From assembly GCF_029664245.1 (NCBI RefSeq), contig NZ_JANAIE010000003.1, positions 62,001 to 126,000 on the forward strand: 64,000 nt of DNA, written 5' to 3'. Positions 44,193-52,468 of the stretch are shown piece after piece (the stretch's first letter is position 1; every line of letters begins with the position of its first letter). The position numbers were made by a program, and so were the translations under genes. The DNA comes from Profundicola chukchiensis (GTDB lineage: Bacteria > Bacteroidota > Bacteroidia > Flavobacteriales > Weeksellaceae). The notes below the pieces were generated by a model, which was given only the letters and a program-made list of their open reading frames with translations, made no database searches and had not been told where the DNA came from.

Positions 44193-46217
44193 ATGAAATA
44201 TCATCCATTTGCATATTGGCTATTGGCAATAGTTGCTGGTATATGGGTGTCCTTTGAATATTTCCCTAAGGAAGAATACATTATTTATTTTATAGCCTTT
44301 GCCCTTCTACTGCTTTTGTTTATACGGCTGGCTAAATTAAAAAACGGATTTATATTCTTCTCTGGATTCTTGATAGTTATGGGTTTAGGCTCTCTGAGAT
44401 TTCATCAAGAAAACCCAGATTTTAATTCTGAATTTGATCTCAGCAAACAAAAGTCTCTTTATTATATTGAGGTTCAAGATATTCTAAAGCCTTCTGAAAA
44501 GTATAATAAATATGATGTTAAGATTATTGCTTCTGATTATCCAAATGACACGGCATTAATCAATCAAGACTTACTGTTATACCTCAAAAAGCAAGAGATT
44601 CCCATCCACGCACATGATCAATTTTGGATTTACGGGAAAATCGATGAAATTCCAGCACCTAAGAATCCGCATGCTTTTGATTATCGGGCGTATATGAAGA
44701 ATAAAAAGATTTATCTTCAGATATTCAGCGATAGTCTAGCGGGTTTGGAACATCCTAATAATAACCTTCTTGCGCACCGTTTATCGGTTTTCAAGCAAAA
44801 CATTAAAAACGAGCTCAACACTAAAGGCTTTTCACAAACAAGTAAAATATTTATTTCTTCACTGGCTTTAGGCGATCGGTCGGATGTAGATAAGGATTTT
44901 CAAGAAAAGCTATCCTCTGCAGGTGTTATGCACTTGTTTGCTATATCTGGTCTACATGTGGGAATCATCTTTGGATTTATCATGATACTTCTCTATCCTC
45001 TACTATACATACGGCATGGTAAAGTTATGCGTTGGGCGGTTGCATTAGTATTGATATGGATTTTCGCTTGGTTTGTAGGTTTTAGCCCGTCGGTAACAAG
45101 AGCTGCGTTTATGATTAGTATTTACTATTTTACCTTAACGATTCAGCGCAATCCAAATATCTACCACACTTTAGCCCTTTCTGCTTTGGTGCTACTATTT
45201 ATTCAACCCAATCAACTCTTTGAGGTAGGTTTTCAGATGAGTTATAGCGCTGTTTTCTTTATCGCTTGGTTATACCAACCTGTTCGTCAACTCTTTCCAC
45301 ACTATCGCAAACCATACAAGAATTATTTATTCAATTTAATTTGTTTAACCACCGTTGCGCAGATAGGCGTTTTACCTATCAGCGTTTATTATTTCAATAA
45401 ATTCTCAGGATTATTCCTACTAGGCAACCTGGTCGTACTTCCTTTTGCGAGCATTATGGTAGCGCTTTCATTTGTGGTGGTACTCACTTTAGCGTTAAAT
45501 GTTTTCCCTGATTTCCTAGTTGATTTAATAAACTATGCATTTGAAAAAGTATATCAATACATCGACTTTCTGACGTCTTATGAATCCTTTATTTTTAGAG
45601 ACATTACATGGAATTGGTTACAGGTTCTCTTACTTATCAGCCTAATTATTTTAGTAAGACCTTTATTTCTTCAATTTAAATGGAGAAAATTAATTCCGGT
45701 TTTCATGATTTTATTAGCTTTTCAGGCTACCAGAGTTTATGATGATTATACCTTTAATAACAAACAAGAACTCATTGTTTTTCAACAATACAAAGGAAGC
45801 CTTATAGGGATAAGAGAAGGGAAAAAGTTAGACATTTTTTGGCAAGTTGAGGATTCCACTAATGTTAGAAATTACATCATCAATCCCTATATGACACATG
45901 AAAAAATTAAACACCTAGACATTCATGATTTAATGTCTTCGCATAAAGGCGACAATTATATTAAATTTAAAAACTTAATTAAACTGAATGAGCAAGTTTA
46001 CTACATTAGCGATAATCAATTCAAGGAATTCCCTGCGGTAGATGCGATTATCTTAACCCAAGCACCTTATTACCTACCCGATTCAATTCCATCAAAAATA
46101 AAAAGGATAATCGCTGATGGTAGCAATTATCCTTCTCAAATTCAATATCTGAAAGAAAAATCAGATAGTTTATATTATACTAATGAAAGTGGTGCTTATT
46201 TAGAAGCTATTCAATAA
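44193..46217 (+). CDS. comEC: ComEC/Rec2 family DNA-uptake protein
   Basis: 674 aa. The N-terminal DUF4131-type part with membrane segments (about 7-65) is followed by a soluble OB-like region and the Competence domain (about 225-500) with HLFAISGLHVGIIFG, the family signature, and PSVTRAAFMISIYY. The usual C-terminal metallo-beta-lactamase domain is missing; the last 140 residues are soluble and show no HxHxDH motif, as in many Bacteroidetes ComEC proteins. The inner-membrane pore brings single-stranded DNA into the cytoplasm. Its 3' end overlaps the convergent thioredoxin gene by 18 bp. Confidence 0.92.
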   Translation: MKYHPFAYWLLAIVAGIWVSFEYFPKEEYIIYFIAFALLLLLFIRLAKLKNGFIFFSGFLIVMGLGSLRFHQENPDFNSEFDLSKQKSLYYIEVQDILKPSEKYNKYDVKIIASDYPNDTALINQDLLLYLKKQEIPIHAHDQFWIYGKIDEIPAPKNPHAFDYRAYMKNKKIYLQIFSDSLAGLEHPNNNLLAHRLSVFKQNIKNELNTKGFSQTSKIFISSLALGDRSDVDKDFQEKLSSAGVMHLFAISGLHVGIIFGFIMILLYPLLYIRHGKVMRWAVALVLIWIFAWFVGFSPSVTRAAFMISIYYFTLTIQRNPNIYHTLALSALVLLFIQPNQLFEVGFQMSYSAVFFIAWLYQPVRQLFPHYRKPYKNYLFNLICLTTVAQIGVLPISVYYFNKFSGLFLLGNLVVLPFASIMVALSFVVVLTLALNVFPDFLVDLINYAFEKVYQYIDFLTSYESFIFRDITWNWLQVLLLISLIILVRPLFLQFKWRKLIPVFMILLAFQATRVYDDYTFNNKQELIVFQQYKGSLIGIREGKKLDIFWQVEDSTNVRNYIINPYMTHEKIKHLDIHDLMSSHKGDNYIKFKNLIKLNEQVYYISDNQFKEFPAVDAIILTQAPYYLPDSIPSKIKRIIADGSNYPSQIQYLKEKSDSLYYTNESGAYLEAIQ

Positions 46218-46643
46218 ATCGTTTGGCTTCATAAAACCTCTAAGTAAGTGAGTTAATTCATTGTTGCTATTAATCACTACATAAGATGGATAGCTCAGGT
46301 TTCCTTGCAATAAAGCCGCTGCTAATTGATGAACGCCTTTTCTTCCTACTTCCATATATTCAAACTTTTGTCCTTTGAAAGTAATTTCTTGCTTTTGCTC
46401 AGCATCGAATTTAACTGGAATGTAGTATTCATTTATAAAAGCAACTACCTCTTCATTCTTAAAAGTTGTGTTATCCATTTGTTTACACCACCCACACCAA
46501 TCGGTGTAGACATCTATAAACATTGGTTTCTCTGGACTTTCTAATTGCAGTTTTTCTGCATCATTTATAGACACCCAATTAATCTCTTGAGCGAAACTTA
46601 GACTGCTTAAAAAAAGTGAAATCAAAAATATATATCGTGTCAT
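46200..46643 (-). CDS. Exported thioredoxin-family protein (CGWC active site)
   Basis: 147 aa. A signal peptide (residues 4-18, ending SFAQ) and a thioredoxin fold with the active site DWCGWCKQM (Cys50, Cys53) make it a periplasmic disulfide reductase or oxidant. The later YPSYVVIN holds the cis-Pro. The family is the DUF255/thioredoxin_7 type (SoxW/DsbD-gamma-like) that often serves as a partner of membrane reductases; none is adjacent. A perfect -7 lies 18 bp upstream of the ATG. Confidence 0.88.
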   Translation of the reverse strand: MTRYIFLISLFLSSLSFAQEINWVSINDAEKLQLESPEKPMFIDVYTDWCGWCKQMDNTTFKNEEVVAFINEYYIPVKFDAEQKQEITFKGQKFEYMEVGRKGVHQLAAALLQGNLSYPSYVVINSNNELTHLLRGFMKPNDLLNSF

Positions 46644-46660
46644 AATCTTATTCTTATTTG

Positions 46661-46668
46661 CAAACTTA
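46661..46668 (-). promoter_or_regulatory. -7 element TAAGTTTG of the thioredoxin gene
   Basis: A perfect TAnnTTTG on the minus strand with a leader of about 12 nt. A TTC at about 18 bp upstream may serve as a weak -33. Confidence 0.5.
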
Positions 46669-46757
46669 ATAGGGAAGTTTGAATCTTAGTGTTAAAAATT
46701 TGTTATCTAACAATTAATTAGAAACTACAGGATTGAGTTTTAGGCTAAAAATATGCC

Positions 46758-46789
46758 AAAAAAAAATCGGCTTCCAACGAAAGCCGATT
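46758..46789 (-). terminator. Terminator after the 700-aa POT transporter gene
   Basis: Stem AATCGGCTT/AAGCCGATT (46765-46773 with 46781-46789), 7-nt loop, followed on the minus strand by the complement of an A9 run (46758-46766). 21 bp past the stop at 46810. Confidence 0.9.
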
Positions 46790-46809
46790 CTATTTTAATA
46801 TTGATACTC

Positions 46810-48912
46810 TTATTTAACGCCGTGCATCAAACGTTTAAGTACAGGGTGTAACAACATAATTACAACACCTGCAGCCGCTGGTACAATCGTGAAAATTAAG
46901 AAGAATGTAGAAAGTGAATATTGAGATGTAATATTCTCAATTTGCCCACCTAACACAGCCGCTAATTTATTACCAATAGCAATCGCTAGATACCACATAC
47001 CAAACATAAAGGCAATCATTCGTGCTGGCACCAATTTACTCACATAAGATAGACCAACTGGTGACAGACATAGTTCACCCAAGGTATGGAAGAGATAAGC
47101 TAAAATTAGCCATATCATACTTACTTTTACGCCTTCTGCCACGCCATAAGATCCAAAGGCTAACAAACCGAATCCCATCGCCATAATGATTAATCCTAAA
47201 CCATACTTAACGGCAGCGGATGGATTGTATTTACTATCCCAAAGTTTAGAGAATAAACTTGCAAAGGCAATAATAAAGAAGGAGTTCAGAATACTAAACC
47301 AGGAAGTTGTAACCTCAACTTGGTTGGATTGAATTTCCGAAATCTGTGCTGGTATCACACCACTTTCTCTTCCTATTTTTTCACCTCTAAGGCGGGCTTC
47401 TGCTAATCTCTCTTCACTTAAAAATCCAAATGTAGTATTGGTATTATCTTTGGTAATAATGTTGATTTGATCACCAACAGCGAATTTTTCTTGCTCGCTG
47501 ATTCTTACCTTCTGTGTTACAACCTTATCTGCGCCAGACAATTTAGTCTCGTCAGAAATAGGCGTATATAAATAAACAGGATTATTAGATTCATCAACTT
47601 TTTGTTTACCATCTTCTATAACAGGCGTTTCAATTGCTTGGTAAGAAACTTCGTAAGCTGTTGCGTTCCAATCACGGTTCAACATCCATAGAACCACACC
47701 CCATACACCTATGAAACAGATGGCTAAAACAAGATTAGAACCTGGAATTCTTTTAAAGGTTGCCTTGAATAGTCTTATTAAAACATAAGTAATAATGGCT
47801 AAAGGAACCACCGTTAATAGCGTGTTTACAATATTATAAGCAATCGCTGAATCCCCACTCAAAGTTCTATTAACACCATCTCGCGCGAATAAGATTAATG
47901 AAGTTGCACCCTGCTCAAAGCTCATCCAAAAGAATACTGTGAAAAAGGCGAAAATGATAAATGCAATCATTCTATCTCGAACGATAGGAGCATATCTCGC
48001 AATCCTAGTAATCACCAAGTACAAGAACAAGATAAGTCCAATTATAATCGCAACATACTGACCATCGAAGTCACCCACAGCCGCGAAGCTAAACATATCG
48101 ATTCCGGCAATCTTAGAAAGCGGGTCGTTGATAGCATAACCCAATCCAATAATTGCTGTGATAGCAATTAAAATCTTATCTAATAAAGTGAATGGATTAT
48201 GTTTAATGATTTCTTTTTCTTCTTCGGTAATAACACCGTCAGCTTCGATTTCTTCTAACTCTTCTACAGCACCTGGTTTATCACCAATTCCACCAAATAG
48301 AGGCTTAGCTAACCAAAACTGTAACGTACCTAAAAGCATGAAGATTCCGGCCAAACCGAATCCCCAAGACCAACCTACACGTTCTGCTAAATATCCACAA
48401 AGCATCATTCCGAAGAAAGCCCCTGCGTTTACACCCATGTAGAAAATAGTATATGCACCATCCTTTTTCTCTGGCACATCCTTGTACATTTCTGAAATAA
48501 TGGAAGTAATATTAGGTTTAAAGAAACCTGTACCCAAGACTAGTAAAGCCAAACCAAGATATAAGGAAAGTTCGGTTTCGAAAGCCATGGCCGCGTGTCC
48601 TGCTGTCATGATCACCGAACCAATTACCACCGCCCAACGATAACCTGTGAATTTATCGGCGATAATTCCACCAATAATTGGCGTGATATAGAGCAACATG
48701 GCATAAGTACCAAACAGCGCTCCCGCGTTCTCTGCAGACCATTCCCATCCTGGGTTGTAGCCAATGGCTGCCATGGTTAAGAAGTTAATTAATAGTACGC
48801 GCATTCCATAGAATGAAAAACGCTCCCACATCTCTGTGAAAAACAGCACAAACAGACCCGCTGGATGCCCTAGTACCTGAGAATCTCTGTTAAAGAAATC
48901 TTGTTTACTCAT
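46810..48912 (-). CDS. POT-family proton/oligopeptide transporter with long insert
   Basis: 700 aa. Proton-coupled peptide symporter of the POT/PTR2 family: ExxER (EMWER, residues 27-31), the GGIIADKFTGYR loop and the second signature YTIFYMGVNAGAFFG (154-168). Against the 527-aa paralogue at 50873, it has two additions: a loop near 215-300 with extra helices, and a soluble stretch of about 115 residues (412-530) between membrane segments, containing VYLYTPIS and KVRISEQEKFAVGDQINI. Substrates are probably di- and tripeptides. Last of three POT genes downstream of dipeptidyl peptidase IV; it has its own terminator and a 7/8 -7 (TAAATTTC). Confidence 0.93.
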   Translation of the reverse strand: MSKQDFFNRDSQVLGHPAGLFVLFFTEMWERFSFYGMRVLLINFLTMAAIGYNPGWEWSAENAGALFGTYAMLLYITPIIGGIIADKFTGYRWAVVIGSVIMTAGHAAMAFETELSLYLGLALLVLGTGFFKPNITSIISEMYKDVPEKKDGAYTIFYMGVNAGAFFGMMLCGYLAERVGWSWGFGLAGIFMLLGTLQFWLAKPLFGGIGDKPGAVEELEEIEADGVITEEEKEIIKHNPFTLLDKILIAITAIIGLGYAINDPLSKIAGIDMFSFAAVGDFDGQYVAIIIGLILFLYLVITRIARYAPIVRDRMIAFIIFAFFTVFFWMSFEQGATSLILFARDGVNRTLSGDSAIAYNIVNTLLTVVPLAIITYVLIRLFKATFKRIPGSNLVLAICFIGVWGVVLWMLNRDWNATAYEVSYQAIETPVIEDGKQKVDESNNPVYLYTPISDETKLSGADKVVTQKVRISEQEKFAVGDQINIITKDNTNTTFGFLSEERLAEARLRGEKIGRESGVIPAQISEIQSNQVEVTTSWFSILNSFFIIAFASLFSKLWDSKYNPSAAVKYGLGLIIMAMGFGLLAFGSYGVAEGVKVSMIWLILAYLFHTLGELCLSPVGLSYVSKLVPARMIAFMFGMWYLAIAIGNKLAAVLGGQIENITSQYSLSTFFLIFTIVPAAAGVVIMLLHPVLKRLMHGVK

Positions 48913-49040
48913 ATGTTATTATTTTATTGGAGGAAATTTAGAAAAACTTAAAAATGAGTCGTTCTAAAATTTTCGAATGGTAAATATAAAAAAGTTTGAT
49001 TGGAATTGGATATTTTTCGTTTTTGAGTTTATAATTATAA

Positions 49041-49069
49041 AAAAAGCCTACTTTTTAGAAGTAGGCTTT
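49041..49069 (-). terminator. Terminator of the middle POT gene
   Basis: An 11-bp stem AAAGCCTACTT/AAGTAGGCTTT (49043-49053 with 49059-49069), loop 5 nt, A-run before it giving the U tract on the minus strand. 22 bp past the stop at 49091. Confidence 0.9.
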
Positions 49070-49090
49070 CAATCTTATTAGAAATATAGC

Positions 49091-50734
49091 TTATTCAGCT
49101 ATTTTTTTCTCTCGCGGACGAATAATCAGATAGTCATACAAGGTTAAAGTAATGACAGAGAAAACACCTATTCCAAATACGACATACCAAATTTTGTTTG
49201 GATTGTAGTTTTCCCAAAGCATATTCACCATTTCCCAATGATCTAAGTTTAACTTCTGCTCAGCTAAAGCAAAATAATCATTCTTAGAGAAAGGAGTTTT
49301 AACCATAGAAATATCTGCGCCTTTATTTGCCGCAAATTCATTGAAAGAACTAATTGCTACATCCCAATCAACCTTTTCTGCCTTTAGGTCAAACTGATTC
49401 TCGAAATCTGTAATACTCATACCCAATGCTTTGGATCCAGATTCAATAAATTCTGTGTTAGACACCACCTCTGGCATATCAATTTTTCGCTGAGTCATTT
49501 CTTTTTGAAGCAAGCTCAACTTATCTGACCACGCTTGATATAAATCTCCTGCAATTAAACCAGAAAAATAGTTACCTAAAGCAACTGGCAAAAAGTAAGT
49601 TCCTTGGTATAAACCTTCTTTACCTTTAGGTGTAATCAACGCAATAAAAGATGAAACTGTTGGGCTCGACATCATTTCCCCAATAGCGAAGATCATGGTT
49701 CCTAAAATGGTATAGAATGGATTATTGGTATAAAAAGTTAATCCAACCCCAATAGAAGCGATAATAGCACCTCTAATAACAGCATTAATGTGACGCATTT
49801 TGGTTACAAAGAAAGATACCGTCATTTGGAAAATAATGATCATAAATGAATCAATTTGGGTAAACCATTCCGCTTTTACCAAACCACCTTGTGTCATATG
49901 TTTTCCTAAGAGTGGAGCATTCGTATTTAACCAATCACTGATTTGTCTAGAGTCTACCCAATCATCGATAAAGTTAGGTAGCGTATAAAACAATTGATTA
50001 AACATAGTCCAGAAACAAACCATTAACAATAGTAAAATTCCTAAACGAATATCTTTAAGCGCAGTAAAAATATTTAAAACTGAATCTTTTAATGCTTTAC
50101 CTAATGATTCTTTAGGCGCTGTATTCTCTTCTTTTTTCTCTTTATAAAAGAAAAGTAAAATCAAAAGATTAATCGTAATCACACAAGCCGCCTGAATAAA
50201 AATAATTCTCCAACCGTATTGGGTTCTTAAAGAAGATGACATTACCGGACCTAAGAATCCACCGATATTCACCATCATATAGAAAATACCAAATCCTAAG
50301 GTTCCTGTTGTGTCGTCTGTGTTTCTAGCCACAATAGCTGAAGCAACTGGCTTAAAGAAAGCTGCACCAATTGCTACGAATAAGAACGCCATGTACATCA
50401 TCCAGAAAGTGTTGACTTCCCCCATTAAATAATAGCCGACAATCATAATAACGTAAGCTATTCCCAAAGAAAGTTTGTATCCAATTCTATCGGCGATTAC
50501 ACCAAAAAATACGGGTAAAAGGTAAAGAATTGCGGTAATATCACCCATGATTTTACCTTTCTCTATATGGTTCAACCCAAGAGCGCCTTCATCGGTAGAA
50601 CCTACTAAATAAAGCCCAAATAAGGTAAAAATACCATACCAAGCCCAACGCTCCATCAACTCCATGATGCTGGCTAACCAGAATGTTTTGTTGAGCGATT
50701 TGACTGTATCTATAAAAGATCTTTTTTCTTCCAT
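49091..50734 (-). CDS. POT-family peptide transporter, divergent subgroup
   Basis: 547 aa. It has the ExxER motif as ELMERWAWYG (residues 25-34) and GDITAILYLLPVFFGVIADRIGYK, and about 12 membrane segments. The PTR2 signatures are weaker than in its two neighbours. A soluble stretch of about 115 residues (roughly 400-512, from AWSDKLSLLQKEMTQRK to the NPNKIWYVV segment) lies before the last membrane segment, and is not found in the other two. It probably imports peptides, but the substrate could differ. Flanked by terminators on both sides, so transcribed alone. Confidence 0.88.
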   Translation of the reverse strand: MEEKRSFIDTVKSLNKTFWLASIMELMERWAWYGIFTLFGLYLVGSTDEGALGLNHIEKGKIMGDITAILYLLPVFFGVIADRIGYKLSLGIAYVIMIVGYYLMGEVNTFWMMYMAFLFVAIGAAFFKPVASAIVARNTDDTTGTLGFGIFYMMVNIGGFLGPVMSSSLRTQYGWRIIFIQAACVITINLLILLFFYKEKKEENTAPKESLGKALKDSVLNIFTALKDIRLGILLLLMVCFWTMFNQLFYTLPNFIDDWVDSRQISDWLNTNAPLLGKHMTQGGLVKAEWFTQIDSFMIIIFQMTVSFFVTKMRHINAVIRGAIIASIGVGLTFYTNNPFYTILGTMIFAIGEMMSSPTVSSFIALITPKGKEGLYQGTYFLPVALGNYFSGLIAGDLYQAWSDKLSLLQKEMTQRKIDMPEVVSNTEFIESGSKALGMSITDFENQFDLKAEKVDWDVAISSFNEFAANKGADISMVKTPFSKNDYFALAEQKLNLDHWEMVNMLWENYNPNKIWYVVFGIGVFSVITLTLYDYLIIRPREKKIAE

Positions 50735-50786
50735 GTCAATTTATATTTAACGACTTTAATTATTTGTCAATATGTTATTTAAAACA

Positions 50787-50816
50787 GAAAAGATTCCAAA
50801 TTAGCTTTGGAATCTT
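50787..50816 (-). terminator. Terminator of the DPP IV-POT unit
   Basis: Stem AAGATTCCAAA/TTTGGAATCTT (50790-50800 with 50806-50816), 5-nt loop. The U tract on the minus strand is broken (CTTTTCTGTTTT), so moderate strength. Confidence 0.65.
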
Positions 50817-50872
50817 CCCTTAAAGTTTTCCAATTTTATATAAATCAGATTATTGTTTTTAGTGGTTTCAAA

Positions 50873-52456
50873 TTAATGAATACCGTGCATCATTTTCTTT
50901 AATTTCGGTGATAGTAGAATCAACACAAGACCTGCCGATGCTGGTAATACTGCGAAAATACCAAAGAAATAAGTCATTGAATGCTCTGCTACAATCTGAT
51001 CAATATAACCTCCTAAGAATTGTGCTAAACCGTTAGCAATCGCCGAAGCTGTAAACCACAATCCGAAGATTAAACCTAATAATTTTTTAGGTGATAATTT
51101 AGATACGTAAGACAATCCTACTGGCGATAGACATAATTCTCCTGTTGTGTGGAAGAAGTAAGCTAAAATCAACCAAATCATGCTCACAGATGCTGTTGCT
51201 GCTCCTTGAGGAATATCTTTTGCTCCGAAAGCTAATACAGCGAATCCAACACCTACTAAAATTAATCCTAAAGCGAACTTAATCGGTCCAACTGGATTCC
51301 ATACTTTCTCCCACATTTTACTAAAGGCAGATGCCAATGTAATAATGAAGAAAGAGTTCAAGATTTGGAACCAAGAAACCGTAACTTCTGTTTCCTCTAC
51401 ACTAAATTCTCTACCAATCTTCCAAACACCTAATCCCCATACAATCGCAAATGAAATTGCTGTAAATAAAATCGTCGTTGGATATTTAGCATAAATCTGT
51501 TTCCCTAAAGACCATAAAACATAAGTCACAATCACCAATGGGAATAAAGTAAGCAATGCATCTACCCATTTAAATGTAATTCCTGTATTACCTTCTAAAA
51601 CTCTCTGAGTATAATCCTGTGCAAAAATCGTCATTGACCCTCCTGCTTGCTCAAATGATAAGAAGAAGAAAATACTAAAGAACATTAAAACACCTACTAC
51701 GATCAAACGATCTCTTCTTACGTTTGCTGGAGTTGTGTCCTCCTCTTCTGCTTCCTTACCTGCTGCTAAACCTTGCTTAGTTTCTTCTGGAGACTCTCCA
51801 ATAACTCCGAATAATTTTGTTGCGAAATAGAACTGCAACATACCGAAGAACATAAATACACCTGCTAAACCAAATCCATAGTGCCATCCGATTTTCTCTC
51901 CGATATATCCACATAACAACATCCCTAAGAATGCACCTGCATTAATACCCATGTAGAAAATAGTATATCCCGCATCTTTCTTGGTACTATTGTCAGGGTA
52001 TAGTTGCCCCACCATGGAAGAGATATTAGGTTTAAACATACCATTACCTAAAATCATCAAGATAAGACCTAGATAGAAGAAATATTGATGAATGCCCTCG
52101 AGCGCCATAGAGCCATGTCCTAGCGTCATTAATAAAGCACCAATAATAATAGCTTTCTTGAAACCAGTTAATTTATCGGCAATAATTCCCCCTAGCAAAG
52201 GTGTAAAGTAAACAAACATGGTATAAAGCCCGAACAAGTTCATTGCATCTTGACGAGACCATTCCCAACCACCTGTAGTCAATTCTCCTACCAGGAAAAT
52301 CACCAAAAGCGCACGCATACCATAGTAGCTGAAGCGTTCCCACATCTCTGTAAAGAACAATACGAATAAACCAGCTGGGTGGCCCATTACCATTTTATCA
52401 TCTACGCCCCTTTTAGCGAGATGCGCTATTAATTGCGGATCTTTTTCTTCGCTCAT
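50873..52456 (-). CDS. POT-family proton/oligopeptide transporter
   Basis: 527 aa. Standard POT form: ExxER (EMWERF, near residue 37), GGIIADKLTGFK and YTIFYMGINAGAFLG, 12-14 membrane segments, ending KKMMHGIH. Proton-driven symport of di- and tripeptides across the inner membrane. Its ATG is 12 bp downstream of the dipeptidyl peptidase IV stop, on the same strand, so peptidase and transporter are one transcript: the enzyme makes the dipeptides that this carrier takes up. Closest relative in the window is the 700-aa protein, mainly without its insert. Confidence 0.94.
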   Translation of the reverse strand: MSEEKDPQLIAHLAKRGVDDKMVMGHPAGLFVLFFTEMWERFSYYGMRALLVIFLVGELTTGGWEWSRQDAMNLFGLYTMFVYFTPLLGGIIADKLTGFKKAIIIGALLMTLGHGSMALEGIHQYFFYLGLILMILGNGMFKPNISSMVGQLYPDNSTKKDAGYTIFYMGINAGAFLGMLLCGYIGEKIGWHYGFGLAGVFMFFGMLQFYFATKLFGVIGESPEETKQGLAAGKEAEEEDTTPANVRRDRLIVVGVLMFFSIFFFLSFEQAGGSMTIFAQDYTQRVLEGNTGITFKWVDALLTLFPLVIVTYVLWSLGKQIYAKYPTTILFTAISFAIVWGLGVWKIGREFSVEETEVTVSWFQILNSFFIITLASAFSKMWEKVWNPVGPIKFALGLILVGVGFAVLAFGAKDIPQGAATASVSMIWLILAYFFHTTGELCLSPVGLSYVSKLSPKKLLGLIFGLWFTASAIANGLAQFLGGYIDQIVAEHSMTYFFGIFAVLPASAGLVLILLSPKLKKMMHGIH

Positions 52457-52468
52457 AATCTATCTTTT

